Assembly (NCBI RefSeq): GCF_001556045.1
Contig: NZ_LSIC01000219.1
Span: forward strand, 1-64,000
Length of the DNA: 64,000 bases
DNA from: Bradyrhizobium sp. CCH5-F6
GTDB lineage: Bacteria; Pseudomonadota; Alphaproteobacteria; Rhizobiales; Xanthobacteraceae
Direction: 5' to 3'
The position numbers were made by a program, and so were the translations under genes. This document shows positions 53,236 to 62,189 of this stretch, one piece after another (positions within the stretch are counted from its first letter, which is position 1; each line of letters starts with the position of its first letter). The notes beneath the pieces are model-generated. The model did no database searches, was not told where the DNA came from, and was given only the letters and a program-made list of their open reading frames with translations.

Positions 53236-54468
53236 ATGCACAAGCTCGTAATGGCTGCGGCGGCAGCGCTGACGGTATTCGGAGGAGCGGCATTCGCGCA
53301 GGAGACCATCAAGATCGGCTACATCGATCCGCTCTCTGGCGGCGGCGCCAGCGTCGGCGAAGGCGGCTTGAAGACTTTCCAATACCTGGCCGACGAGATC
53401 AACGCCAAGGGCGGCATCCTGGGCCGCAAGATCGAGATCCTGCCCCTCGACAACAAGACCAACCCGCAGGAAAGCCTGGTGCAGGCGCAGAAGGCGATCG
53501 ACGCCGGCGCCCGCTACATCACGCAAGGCAACGGCTCGTCGGTGGCCGCCGCGCTCTCGGATTTCGTCACCAAGAACAACACGCGCAATCCCGGCAAGGA
53601 GGTCCTTTACTTCAACTATGCCGCGGTCGATCCGAGCCTGACCAATGAAAAATGCAGCTACTGGCATTTCCGCTGGGATGCCAGCTCGGACATCAAGATG
53701 GAAGCGCTCACCAGCTATATGAAGGACGTCCCCGCGATCAAGAAGGTCTACTTGATCAACCAGGATTACTCCTTCGGTCAGTCGGTGCGCGCCGATGCGC
53801 GCAAGATGCTGGGCGCCAAGCGGCCAGACATCCAGATCGTCGGCGATGAACTGCATCCGTTGCTGAAGATCACCGACTTCTCGCCCTACATCGCCAAGAT
53901 CAAGGCTTCAGGCGCCGACAGCGTCGTGACCGGCAATTGGGGCCAGGACATCGCACTGCTGCTCAAGGCAGCCGCGGACGCCGGCCTGAAGGTCAATTGG
54001 TACACCTATTACGCTGGCGGCGCAGGCGGTCCGACCGCGATCAAGCAGACCGGTCTCGACCACCAGGTGTTCCAGATCACGGAGGGTTTTGCCAATTCGG
54101 GGCACCAGCCGGCGATGGAGTTCGAGAAGGCGTTCCGTGCCAAGGTCAACATGTCGCTATGGTATCCGCGCGCGGTCAACGAGATGCGCATGTTCAAGGC
54201 CGCCGCCGAGAAGGCCAACTCGCTCGACCCCGTGAAGGTCGCGGCAGCCCTCGAGGACCTCAAATTCGAGGTGCTCGATGGTGGAGAGGGCTTCATGCGC
54301 AAGGATGATCACCAGTTCTTCCAGCCGATCTATATCTCCTCGTTCGGCAAGCTTGCTGCAAACGAGCCGTTCGACGAGGAAGGCACCGGCTGGGGATGGC
54401 ACCTGGTCTCCAAGATCGATACCTCCAAGACCACGGTTCCTACCACCTGCAAGATGACCCGGCCGTAA
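53236..54468 (+). CDS. livK: Branched-chain amino-acid/amide ABC substrate-binding protein
   Basis: Periplasmic binding protein of 410 residues (Peripla_BP_6). Signal peptide MHKLVMAAAAALTVFGGAAF, then IKIGYIDPLSGGGASVGEGG, a typical Leu/Ile/Val-BP start. KIEILPLDNKTNPQESLVQA, YFNYAAVDPSLTNEKCSYWH and KKVYLINQDYSFGQS follow family order. Binds the transported solute, which may be an amino acid, amide or short acid, and delivers it to the permease. The ATG has AGGGAGAG upstream. The symbol is by family; specificity is not known. Followed by a strong intercistronic hairpin. Confidence 0.93.
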   Translation: MHKLVMAAAAALTVFGGAAFAQETIKIGYIDPLSGGGASVGEGGLKTFQYLADEINAKGGILGRKIEILPLDNKTNPQESLVQAQKAIDAGARYITQGNGSSVAAALSDFVTKNNTRNPGKEVLYFNYAAVDPSLTNEKCSYWHFRWDASSDIKMEALTSYMKDVPAIKKVYLINQDYSFGQSVRADARKMLGAKRPDIQIVGDELHPLLKITDFSPYIAKIKASGADSVVTGNWGQDIALLLKAAADAGLKVNWYTYYAGGAGGPTAIKQTGLDHQVFQITEGFANSGHQPAMEFEKAFRAKVNMSLWYPRAVNEMRMFKAAAEKANSLDPVKVAAALEDLKFEVLDGGEGFMRKDDHQFFQPIYISSFGKLAANEPFDEEGTGWGWHLVSKIDTSKTTVPTTCKMTRP

Positions 54469-54482
54469 GCTGTTAAGCTGCG

Positions 54483-54512
54483 CCGTCCCGCGGCCGACGG
54501 GCCGCGGGACGG
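54483..54512 (+). terminator. Intercistronic hairpin after livK
   Basis: Perfect 13-bp GC stem CCGTCCCGCGGCC / GGCCGCGGGACGG with a GACG loop 14 bp after the livK stop and 58 bp before the permease start. No T-tract, so it probably attenuates or protects the livK mRNA rather than fully terminating; this gives excess binding protein. Confidence 0.7.
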
Positions 54513-54570
54513 TCACGATTCGTGTACGGGACGGACGAAGTTGCCGAGGCCTTTGGGCTCGGCCTGAGGT

Positions 54571-55527
54571 GTGAATGCTGTGCTTGAACTGATCGTTATA
54601 TCGACACTGAACGGTCTGCTGTTCGGCATGCTGCTGTTCCTGCTGTCGAGCGGCTTGACCGTCATCTTCAGCATGATGGGCGTGCTGAACTTCGCCCATG
54701 CCAGCTTCTACATGCTCGGCGCCTTCTTCGGTTTCCAGCTCACCAAATGGATCGGCTTCTGGCCGGCGCTGCTGCTGGCGCCGCTGCTGGTCGGCGCGAT
54801 CGGGATGGCGGTCGAGCGTTACGGCCTGCGCAACACGCACAAGCATGGCCATGTTGCGGAACTGCTCCTGACCTTCGGTCTCGCGTTCGTGATCGAGGAA
54901 ATCGTCGCGATGATGTGGGGCAGGAGCCCCGTCGATTATCGCGTGCCGGCGCTGCTCGACTTTCCGGCATTCACGATCTTCTCGACCAATTATCCGGCCT
55001 ACAAGATCTTCATGCTGGCCGTGTCGATCCTGATCTTCGTCGTGCTGCTGATCGTGCTCAAACGCACTCGGGTCGGCCTGATCGTGCAGGCTGCGCTGAC
55101 GCATCCCCACATGGTCGGGCATCTCGGCCACAACGTCGGGCGTATATTCATGCTGGTATTCGGCGTCGGCAGCGCGTTGGCGGGAATTGCCGGTGTGATC
55201 GCCGGCCCGGCCCTCGTGACGCAGTCCGATATGGCGGCGGCGCTGGGGCCGATTCTGTTCGTGGTTATCGTGTTCGGCGGCCTCGGCTCATTGCCGGGCG
55301 CCTTCATCGCCTCGCTCGTCATCGGCCTGGTGCAGACCTTTGCGGTCGCGCTGAATGGCTCGCTCGCCAGCGCCTTCGGTCCGCTCGATCCTGCGGCGGG
55401 GCCGTCCGTGCTCACCGACATCTGGAACGTCACGATCGCGCAGGTGGCGCCGATCGTGCCTTACCTGCTGCTGGTGATCATTCTGATCGTACGCCCCATG
55501 GGCCTGTTGGGGACGCGCGAATCATGA
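54571..55527 (+). CDS. livH: Branched-chain amino-acid ABC permease LivH-like
   Basis: Inner-membrane permease of 318 residues with about eight helices. ELIVISTLNGLLFGMLLFLL, SGLTVIFSMMGVLNFAHASF (the conserved N-F-A-H) and VIVFGGLGSLPGAFIASLVI are LivH family landmarks; GLGSLPGA is the cytoplasmic EAA-type coupling loop. GTG at 54571; a second in-frame GTG at 54580 has better spacing to GAGGTG. Its stop overlaps the next start (ATGA). Confidence 0.93.
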   Translation: MNAVLELIVISTLNGLLFGMLLFLLSSGLTVIFSMMGVLNFAHASFYMLGAFFGFQLTKWIGFWPALLLAPLLVGAIGMAVERYGLRNTHKHGHVAELLLTFGLAFVIEEIVAMMWGRSPVDYRVPALLDFPAFTIFSTNYPAYKIFMLAVSILIFVVLLIVLKRTRVGLIVQAALTHPHMVGHLGHNVGRIFMLVFGVGSALAGIAGVIAGPALVTQSDMAAALGPILFVVIVFGGLGSLPGAFIASLVIGLVQTFAVALNGSLASAFGPLDPAAGPSVLTDIWNVTIAQVAPIVPYLLLVIILIVRPMGLLGTRES

Positions 55528-56822
55528 ACGCCACGACGACTTCCACATCGAAGCTTGCAGGCACGTCCAGCGGCGACGGCCTGCGCTTCTACGGGATCTG
55601 GTTGGTCGGCATCGCTGCGCTGATCGTGCTGCCGATGATCTTCTCCTCCGGCGGCTCGCTTACGTCCTTCAGCCTGATCGGCATCGCGATCGTGTTCGCG
55701 CTGTCCTACAACATCTTGCTCGGTCAGACCGGGCTCCTGTCGTTCGGCCATGCGGTGCATTACGGTCTCGGCGGTTTCGCGGCCTGCCATGTGATGAATG
55801 CCGTGGTCTCGCACGGCTGGCCGGTCCCGCTGCCCTTCATCCCGTTGTTCGGCGGGCTTGGCGGTCTCGCTTTCGCAATGATCATCGGCTGGGTGATGAC
55901 CAAGCGCGCCGGCACTGTGTTCTCGATGATCTCGCTGGGCATTGCCGAACTGGTGGCATCCTCCTCGCTGATCCTGCGTTCCGTGTTCGGAGGTGAATCC
56001 GGGATCTCGACCGACCGCACGGCTTTGCCGAAAATGTTCGGATGGACCTTCGGTCCGCAGCTTCAGGTCTATTACCTGATCGCGTTCTGGCTGGTGATAT
56101 CTGCGATCGCCATGTACGCGCTCACCCGGACGCCGCTGGGGCGGATCAGCAATGCCGTTCGCGACAACCCCGAGCGCGTCCAGTTCATCGGCTATGATCC
56201 GCACGTGGTGCGCTACATCGCCTTCTGCTTTGCCGGGTTCTTCGCCGGCGTGGCGGGCGGATTGGCGGCGATCAACTTCGAGATTGCCAATGCGGCCTAT
56301 CTCGGCGCGATCCAGTCCGGCCTCGTGCTGTTCTCGACCTTCATCGGAGGTGTCGCCTTTTTCTTCGGCCCGATCCTCGGCGCGATCCTCGTGACATATC
56401 TGCAGCTTGGGCTGACCAGCGTCACCGGCGTGTGGCAGCTCTATTTCGGCATAATCTTCATCGGCATCGTGATGCTGTCGCCGGGCGGAATTGCCGGGCT
56501 GGTCATGATGCACCGGCCGCTGGCGCGTGCAGGAACTCTGCCGACCGTGCTGCCGTCCTATGTCGTCGCGGCCGTGCCGACCCTGGCGTTGGCTTGCGGC
56601 GTCATCCTGACGATCGAATCGATCGCCCGGGGGCATAGCGGCCAAAGGAACCCGATCAATCTTTTCGGCATCGCTTTCGATCCGGTCTCCCCGGTGACAT
56701 GGGCGGTTGCGGCGGTTCTCATCGTCGGCGGCTTCTTCGTGGCGCGCCTGAGTTGGCGACGAGTCGCCGATGCTTGGGACCGCGCGGCGACGGTCGCGCG
56801 AGACCGGGGGTATCTGGCATGA
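55524..56822 (+). CDS. livM: Branched-chain amino-acid ABC permease LivM-like, C-terminally extended
   Basis: Permease of 432 residues. Core: IVFALSYNILLGQTGLLSFG with the G-H-A of the family, GTVFSMISLGIAELVASSSL, SNAVRDNPERVQFIGYDPHV (the RENP-like coupling loop), GVAFFFGPILGAILVTYLQL. After the usual end near SPGGIAGLVM there are about 105 more residues with two extra predicted helices (VVAAVPTLALACGVILTI and VTWAVAAVLIVGGFFVA) and a charged tail. Translation is coupled to livH (ATGA) and to livG (ATGA). Confidence 0.93.
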   Translation: MNATTTSTSKLAGTSSGDGLRFYGIWLVGIAALIVLPMIFSSGGSLTSFSLIGIAIVFALSYNILLGQTGLLSFGHAVHYGLGGFAACHVMNAVVSHGWPVPLPFIPLFGGLGGLAFAMIIGWVMTKRAGTVFSMISLGIAELVASSSLILRSVFGGESGISTDRTALPKMFGWTFGPQLQVYYLIAFWLVISAIAMYALTRTPLGRISNAVRDNPERVQFIGYDPHVVRYIAFCFAGFFAGVAGGLAAINFEIANAAYLGAIQSGLVLFSTFIGGVAFFFGPILGAILVTYLQLGLTSVTGVWQLYFGIIFIGIVMLSPGGIAGLVMMHRPLARAGTLPTVLPSYVVAAVPTLALACGVILTIESIARGHSGQRNPINLFGIAFDPVSPVTWAVAAVLIVGGFFVARLSWRRVADAWDRAATVARDRGYLA

Positions 56823-57568
56823 CGGCAGCCATCGAACTCCGCGCTGTCGAAAAGCGCTTTGGCAATGTTGGTATCATCCGCGACCTCAATCTCAGCGTCG
56901 CGCAAGGCGAGCGTCACGCCATCATCGGTCCGAACGGGGCCGGCAAATCGACGACGTTCAACTTGATCAGCGGCCACATCAGACCGAGCTCGGGCGAGGT
57001 GAGACTGAATGGCGATATGATCTCCGGCCTCAGGCCCTTCGAGATCAACAGGCGCGGCTTGTCGCGGTCGTTCCAGGTGACCAACGTGTTCTCGCGCATG
57101 TCGGTCTGGGAGAACGTACGTTGTGCCGTGCTGTGGGCCACGGGGCATCGTTACGCCTTCTGGAAGAACGTCGACAGCCTGCCTGAGGTGCGCGAGCGTA
57201 CCGCTCAGATACTCGACGATATCCATCTCACGCACCGGCGCGATGTTCCGGCGGGCTTGTTGACCTACGCAGAACAGCGTGAGCTTGAGATCGGTATCAC
57301 CATCGCCGGCGGCGCCAGCGTCGTGTTGCTGGACGAGCCGACCGCCGGCATGAGCCATGCCGAAACCGAGCGTGCGGTGTCGCTGATCCGGCGGCTGACG
57401 GAAGGCAAGACCCTCGTCATCGTCGAGCACGACATGAGCGTCGTGTTCGGCCTGGCAGATCGCATTTCCGTGCTGGTCTACGGCCACATCATCGCCTCGG
57501 GCACGCCGGAAGAGATCCGGCGCGATCCGAAGGTCAAGGAAGCCTATCTCGGCGAGGAAGCCCACTGA
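56819..57568 (+). CDS. livG: Liv-type ABC ATPase LivG-like
   Basis: ATP-binding subunit of 249 residues. Walker A IIGPNGAGKSTTFNLISG, the Q-loop region SRSFQVTNVFSRMSVWENV, signature LLTYAEQRELEIGI in place of LSGGQ (usual variation for LivG), Walker B VVLLDEPTAGMS, and the switch His in VIVEHDMSVVFGLAD. Fully competent ATPase by motif. Coupled to livM (ATGA) and abutting livF: the livF ATG starts on the last base of this stop (TGATG). Confidence 0.95.
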   Translation: MTAAIELRAVEKRFGNVGIIRDLNLSVAQGERHAIIGPNGAGKSTTFNLISGHIRPSSGEVRLNGDMISGLRPFEINRRGLSRSFQVTNVFSRMSVWENVRCAVLWATGHRYAFWKNVDSLPEVRERTAQILDDIHLTHRRDVPAGLLTYAEQRELEIGITIAGGASVVLLDEPTAGMSHAETERAVSLIRRLTEGKTLVIVEHDMSVVFGLADRISVLVYGHIIASGTPEEIRRDPKVKEAYLGEEAH

Positions 57569-58263
57569 TGCTCGAGGTCAGGGATCTGCACGCCTACTAC
57601 GGCAAGAGCCACATTCTCCAGGGCGTCGACCTCGATGTGGCCGCGGGCGAAGTTGTGAGCCTGCTCGGCCGCAATGGTGTCGGGCGTTCAACCACGGTCA
57701 AGGCGATCATGGGTGAGGTTGCTCCGCAGGGTACGGTCCGCTTCAAAGGCAAGGACATTGCCGGACTGCCGAGCTACAGGATTGCGCGCCTCGGTCTCGG
57801 CTATGTGCCGGAGCATCGGGACATCTTTCCAAGTCTGACGGTTCGCCAGAATCTGCTCCTTGGCATCAAGGATACGCGACGTCCCGGCAAATGGCAGCTT
57901 CAGGACATGCTCGACATGTTTCCCAATCTTGCCGCGCGGGCCGACACGCCTGCAGGGGTGCTGTCAGGCGGCGAGAAGCAGATGCTCACGACCTGCCGGA
58001 CCCTGATGGGCGACCCCGATCTCATCATGATCGATGAGCCGACCGAAGGTCTTGCCCCGCTGATCGTACAGCAGGTCGGCGATCTCATAGCCCGCATCGC
58101 GCAAGCCGGAGTCGCGATCCTCCTCGTCGAGCAGAAGCTGTCGATCGCGATGAAGATCTCCAACCGCGTCTACGTCATGGGACACGGTCGTGTGGTTTTC
58201 GAAGGTACGCCGGAGGAACTGAAGTCGAACGGTGACATTCGCGCGCAGTGGCTGGAAGTGTGA
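57568..58263 (+). CDS. livF: Liv-type ABC ATPase LivF-like with altered Walker A
   Basis: ATP-binding subunit of 231 residues. The Walker A reads LLGRNGVGRSTTVKAIMG: the nucleotide-binding Lys is replaced by Arg40 (codon CGT at 57685). Other motifs look normal: signature VLSGGEKQML, Walker B IMIDEPTEGLAP, D-loop, and an H-loop position occupied by Gln in LLVEQKLSIAM, which is usual for LivF. With LivG intact, one of the two ATP sites may be weak or non-hydrolysing. The gene otherwise has no sign of decay. It ends the operon. Confidence 0.93.
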   Translation: MLEVRDLHAYYGKSHILQGVDLDVAAGEVVSLLGRNGVGRSTTVKAIMGEVAPQGTVRFKGKDIAGLPSYRIARLGLGYVPEHRDIFPSLTVRQNLLLGIKDTRRPGKWQLQDMLDMFPNLAARADTPAGVLSGGEKQMLTTCRTLMGDPDLIMIDEPTEGLAPLIVQQVGDLIARIAQAGVAILLVEQKLSIAMKISNRVYVMGHGRVVFEGTPEELKSNGDIRAQWLEV

Positions 58264-58351
58264 GGCGGGGGCGCATCCGCCGGGCAGTGTGCAGGGTAGA
58301 GCTGTTGGCTTAAGCGGGTGTACTCACGACGTCCGCCTTGCTCCGTCGTAG

Positions 58352-58376
58352 GGAACCTTCACCCCACGCATGAGTT
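58352..58376 (+). promoter_or_regulatory. EcfG-like promoter before DUF2231 gene
   Basis: GGAAC at 58352-58356, 16-bp spacer, AGTT at 58373-58376 (consensus GGAAC-N16/17-CGTT, one mismatch). It lies 36 bp before the GTG of the DUF2231 gene. EcfG controls the alphaproteobacterial general stress response. Confidence 0.45.
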
Positions 58377-58412
58377 GGCCGGTCGGGCAGGGCGAAAGTC
58401 ACGAGGCCGACC

Positions 58413-58865
58413 GTGCAAGATAACGTGCGCGTGCGTTCCACCGCGCAGATCGCAGGCCATCCGATCCATCCGATGCTGGTGCCGATCCCGATCGCGTGCT
58501 TCCTCGGGGCGCTGTCGACCGATATCGCCTATGTCGCGAGCGCCGAGATCATGTGGGCGGATTTTTCCGCCTGGCTTCTGGTGGTCGGCGTCGCCTTCGG
58601 TGTGCTCGCCGCCATCGCGGGCCTGACCGATTTCCTCGGCAATCGCCTGGTGCGGGCGCAGCCGCCGGCTTGGCCGCATTTGATCGGCAACACAGTGGCG
58701 CTGATCCTCGCGATCTTCAACACGATGATTCACATGCGCGACGGCTGGACCTCGGTGTGGCCGGCCGGGCTCGTGCTTTCGGCGATCACCGTGCTGATCC
58801 TGCCCGTCACGGGCTGGCTCGGCTGGGCCCTGGTTTATCGCCACGGCGTGGGAGTTGCACGATGA
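58413..58865 (+). CDS. DUF2231 membrane protein
   Basis: Inner-membrane protein of 150 residues with four helices matching DUF2231. [20 protein letters not shown] contains the conserved G-H-P-x-H-P motif, followed by [20 protein letters not shown] and [23 protein letters not shown] start at 58413. The stop overlaps the ATG of the dehydrogenase gene (ATGA). Members often sit beside quinoprotein or cytochrome genes and may pass electrons or anchor partners. Confidence 0.85.
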   Translation: MQDNVRVRSTAQIAGHPIHPMLVPIPIACFLGALSTDIAYVASAEIMWADFSAWLLVVGVAFGVLAAIAGLTDFLGNRLVRAQPPAWPHLIGNTVALILAIFNTMIHMRDGWTSVWPAGLVLSAITVLILPVTGWLGWALVYRHGVGVAR

Positions 58866-60196
58866 AGTCTTCGATCGCCCGCACGCTGTTGTGCACGTCG
58901 CTGTTGGGGCTTGCCGGCTGCAATGACGGCAGCGGCGACCCCAAAGCACAATTGGGTCCCAACCCGACGATCCCGGACATCCAGCAATATCTGCTGCCGC
59001 CGATCAACATCGCTCGTATCGTGGGCTGGAAGAAGGACGAGACGCCGACGGTTGCGCAGGGCTTGCAGGTCAAGGCTTTTGCCACGGGCTTGCAGCACCC
59101 GCGCTCGCTCTACGTCCTTCCCAACGGCGACGTGCTGGTGGTGGAATCAAAGGCGCCGAAGCGCGCACCGGTCAAGCGGCCGAAAGAGCTGGTAATGGCC
59201 GTCGTCATGTCATGGTCGTCCTCCGGCGGCGACACCGGGCCGGGCAACCGCATCACCCTGCTGCGGGACGGCAACGGCGACGGCGTGCCGGAGACGCAAA
59301 GCGTCTTCCTCGAGCATCTCAACTCGCCGTTTGGTGTCGCGCTGGTCGGCAACGATCTCTATGTCGCCAACGCCGATGCGATCGTCAGATATCCCTACTC
59401 CGAAGGGGATACGAAGGTTACTGCGCCGGGCACGGTGCTGACGCCGCTGCCGGGCGGTCCGATCAACCATCACTGGACCAAGAGCCTGGTCGCGAGCCCC
59501 GACGGCTCGAAGCTCTATGCCGGCGTCGGCTCCAACAGCAACGTCGCCGAGAACGGAATGGAGGCCGAGCATAACCGTGCCGCCATCCTGGAGATCGACC
59601 GTGCCAGCGGCCGCTGGCGCGTGTTCGCGAGCGGCCTGCGCAATCCCAATGGCCTCAGCTTCGAGCCGCAGACCGGCGCGCTGTGGACGGTGGTGAACGA
59701 GCGCGACGAGCTGGGGCCTGATCTCGTCCCCGATTACATGACCTCGGTGAATGAGGGCGGCTTCTACGGCTGGCCCTACAGCTATTGGGGCCAGCACGTC
59801 GATCCCCGCGTCAAGCCGGAGCGGCCGGATCTGGTCGCCAAGGCGATCGTGCCGGACTACGCCCTGAGCTCGCATGTCGCCCCGCTCGGTCTGGCCTTCA
59901 ACACCGGCACCAGTCTGCCGGCTGCCTATCGCGGCGGCGCCTTCGTCGGCGAGCACGGCAGTTGGAACAGGCATGTGCTGAACGGCTACAAGGTCGTGTT
60001 CGTCCCGTTCAAGGAGGGCAAGCCCAGCGGGCGGGCGCAGGACGTCGTGACCGGTTTTCTCAACGACGACAACCAGGCCCGTGGCCGTCCTGTCGGTGTC
60101 GCCATCGACAAGACCGGCGCGCTGCTGGTTGCCGACGACGGCGGCAACACGGTCTGGCGGGTGAGCGCGGCGCATCCGCAGCTGACGCAACGTTAA
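58862..60196 (+). CDS. PQQ-dependent sorbosone/aldose dehydrogenase-like lipoprotein
   Basis: Protein of 444 residues with a lipoprotein signal ([17 protein letters not shown], lipobox LAGC) and a six-bladed beta-propeller of the glucose/sorbosone dehydrogenase family. Blade segments are [80 protein letters not shown] and [20 protein letters not shown]. The H-H-W and G-L-R-N-P segments match the PQQ and Ca site region. It would oxidise sugars or aldehydes in the periplasm if PQQ is available. Coupled with the DUF2231 gene. Confidence 0.9.
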   Translation: MKSSIARTLLCTSLLGLAGCNDGSGDPKAQLGPNPTIPDIQQYLLPPINIARIVGWKKDETPTVAQGLQVKAFATGLQHPRSLYVLPNGDVLVVESKAPKRAPVKRPKELVMAVVMSWSSSGGDTGPGNRITLLRDGNGDGVPETQSVFLEHLNSPFGVALVGNDLYVANADAIVRYPYSEGDTKVTAPGTVLTPLPGGPINHHWTKSLVASPDGSKLYAGVGSNSNVAENGMEAEHNRAAILEIDRASGRWRVFASGLRNPNGLSFEPQTGALWTVVNERDELGPDLVPDYMTSVNEGGFYGWPYSYWGQHVDPRVKPERPDLVAKAIVPDYALSSHVAPLGLAFNTGTSLPAAYRGGAFVGEHGSWNRHVLNGYKVVFVPFKEGKPSGRAQDVVTGFLNDDNQARGRPVGVAIDKTGALLVADDGGNTVWRVSAAHPQLTQR

Positions 60197-60211
60197 GCTC
60201 GATACCGCGTT
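60187..60211 (+). promoter_or_regulatory. EcfG-like promoter before 60255 gene
   Basis: GCAAC at 60187-60191, 16-bp spacer, CGTT at 60208-60211; one mismatch from GGAAC-N16-CGTT, 43 bp before the ATG at 60255. It overlaps the end of the dehydrogenase gene. Confidence 0.4.
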
Positions 60212-60254
60212 GAGAGGTCAGAATATCTCAAAACGCCAAGCCAGGAGGAGGACA

Positions 60255-60458
60255 ATGGGTCTCGCTCAATACGCCATCGTGCCGGTGCAGGACGAATGGG
60301 GCGTGCTGCATGACGGCGACGTCAAGAGCAGATACGCGACCAAGGAAGCCGCTTTCGAGTCGGCAGTGGCCGCGGCATCCCTGGCCCTTCGCGAGGGACA
60401 TGAAGTCCATGTCAGCGTGCCCGGCCGCGAAGCCGGCGACAATGCGCTGGGTGTGTAG
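60255..60458 (+). CDS. Small DUF2188-like protein
   Basis: Protein of 67 residues: MGLAQYAIVPVQDEWGVLHD, KSRYATKEAAFESAVAAASL and EGHEVHVSVPGREAG. This pattern (strand, W, then an A-rich helix and a strand) fits the DUF2188-type small stress proteins. The ATG has AGGAGGAG upstream, one of the best in the window. A second short gene follows 38 bp downstream. Confidence 0.72.
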   Translation: MGLAQYAIVPVQDEWGVLHDGDVKSRYATKEAAFESAVAAASLALREGHEVHVSVPGREAGDNALGV

Positions 60459-60496
60459 CTTGCCGCAGACATGGCATTCGGGCGAAGGAGGCCGCG

Positions 60497-60667
60497 ATGA
60501 CCAGGCCCCGTGAGCAGAACGCCGTCGAGCCGCGCCGGTCCGAGGACGACATCCAGCGCGATCAGCTCGGGCCGCGTGGCGTGCCCGGATCACCCGACCC
60601 AGCCAGGGTGACGCCGCAACGCGACAAGAAGACGCCGAAGCCTATTGACCCCGGCCACACCTCCTGA
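60497..60667 (+). CDS. Short charged disordered protein
   Basis: ORF of 56 residues, MTRPREQNAVEPRRSEDDIQ then a Pro/Lys/Asp-rich tail (RDKKTPKPIDPGHTS). No hydrophobic core. Supported mainly by GAAGGAGGCCGCG just before the ATG and by the linkage to the DUF2188-like gene. Confidence 0.5.
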   Translation: MTRPREQNAVEPRRSEDDIQRDQLGPRGVPGSPDPARVTPQRDKKTPKPIDPGHTS

Positions 60668-60787
60668 CATCCGCCCTGCGGCTGGCGCCGCGGTGCCATT
60701 CGGAACCGACATTCCCGCTTGTCCGATCCACCGGGTATGACGTGTTGACGGGCGCAATCTGCCCCTGTCAGGCAGGTGGCGTCTGGA

Positions 60788-62011
60788 ATGCGGTTTCTGA
60801 AATCTGACAGCGGGATGATCGGCGTCCTGCTGGTTCTCGCGATCACCCAGCTCATCGGATGGGCTACGATCACTCTCCCGGCCGTCGTCGGCCGCGACCT
60901 TGCGGCCGATCTCGGCCTGAGCCTGCCGGCGGTGTTCGCGGGCAGTTCGGTGTTTTATGTCACCATGGGCCTTTGCGCGCCCTGGCTCGGCAAGGCTTTT
61001 GCGCGGCACGGTGCACGCAAGGTGATGATGGTGGGCACGGTTGTTACGGTGCCGGGCTACATCGTCCTGTCCTTCGCGCATGAGCCGCTACTGTATTTTG
61101 CCGGCTGGGTCATTCTCGGCATGGGCGGCAGCGCCGCGCTGTCGACCGGCGCCTACATCATGCTCAACGAGATTGCCGGGCGGCAGGCCAAGAGTGCCAT
61201 CGGTGCCTTGATGCTGGTGTCGGGCCTGTCCAGCAGCATTTTCTGGCCGACCACCTCGTTTCTCAGCGGTCATTTCGGCTGGCGCACCACGTGCCTCGCT
61301 TATGCGGCGATGCTGATGCTGATCTCGCTGCCGCTGTTGGCCTTCGGCGCGCCGCGGCGGCGTGCGCCAAAGGAAGAGGCCGCTGTGGCAGCTGCGGCAG
61401 CCCAGCCTTCCAAACCGTCCAAGGCGTCCGCGCTGCCGCGAAGCACGTTCAACCTCGTGGTCTGCGCGATCACGCTCAACGCCTTCGTCCAGTTCGGCCT
61501 CGGCGCCATCCTGATCGAGCTGTTGCGGGCCGAGGGTCTGTCGCCGGCACAGGCGATCGCGTTCGGCTCGATGCTGGGCGTGATCCAGGTCAGCGCTCGT
61601 GGGCTGGATTTTCTCGGCGGCGGGCGGTGGGACGGGATCACGACCGGGCTCGTCGCTGGCACGGCACTCCCGGTCGCCATGCTGCTGTTGATGACGAGCG
61701 AAGGCGCGACCTGGGCGGTCGCGGTCTTCATCCTGCTCTATGGCGCCGGGAGCGGGGCCATGGCGGTGGCGCGGGCAACGATCCCGCTCGTGTTTTACGA
61801 CCAGGCCGAGTTCGCCAAGGCGATGTCGATGATCGCGCTGCCGCTCAACCTGGCCTCGGCGATCTCGCCGCCGCTGCTGGCCGGCCTGCTCACCCAGTTC
61901 GGCAGCCGCGGCGCGCTGGGTCTTACGCTTGTGTTCTCCTGTGCGACGGTGCTGATCCTGGTCCTGCTCGGCCGCCGGCGGCCGCAAGTCGCGGCGGCGG
62001 CTGCGACCTAG
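60788..62011 (+). CDS. MFS transporter
   Basis: Major facilitator of about 407 residues with twelve hydrophobic segments. LLVLAITQLIGWATITLPAV is helix 1. CAPWLGKAFARHGARKVMMV is the loop 2-3 (motif A-like, G-K-x3-R-x-G-x-R). A Lys/Pro/Ala-rich loop (PKEEAAVAAAAAQPSKPS) separates the halves. Start ATG 60788 with GGTGG upstream; GTG 60776 is also possible. Substrate unknown; the neighbour is a CoA-transferase, so a carboxylic acid is conceivable. Confidence 0.85.
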   Translation: MRFLKSDSGMIGVLLVLAITQLIGWATITLPAVVGRDLAADLGLSLPAVFAGSSVFYVTMGLCAPWLGKAFARHGARKVMMVGTVVTVPGYIVLSFAHEPLLYFAGWVILGMGGSAALSTGAYIMLNEIAGRQAKSAIGALMLVSGLSSSIFWPTTSFLSGHFGWRTTCLAYAAMLMLISLPLLAFGAPRRRAPKEEAAVAAAAAQPSKPSKASALPRSTFNLVVCAITLNAFVQFGLGAILIELLRAEGLSPAQAIAFGSMLGVIQVSARGLDFLGGGRWDGITTGLVAGTALPVAMLLLMTSEGATWAVAVFILLYGAGSGAMAVARATIPLVFYDQAEFAKAMSMIALPLNLASAISPPLLAGLLTQFGSRGALGLTLVFSCATVLILVLLGRRRPQVAAAAAT

Positions 62012-62189
62012 CCCCCATCGCAATATTCACGGCGCGGAATTTCGCTGTCGCGGACAACCAAGTCACCGGAGTGGGGATGGCCGTATGCCCAGAGTGCAGT
62101 GCTCAGCACAGCAAGATAGTGTATCCGCAGGAGGCGCGGCCTGCGAATTATTCGCCGCGCCAAGATCCAGTTCCCCGGAGGAAATCGAC

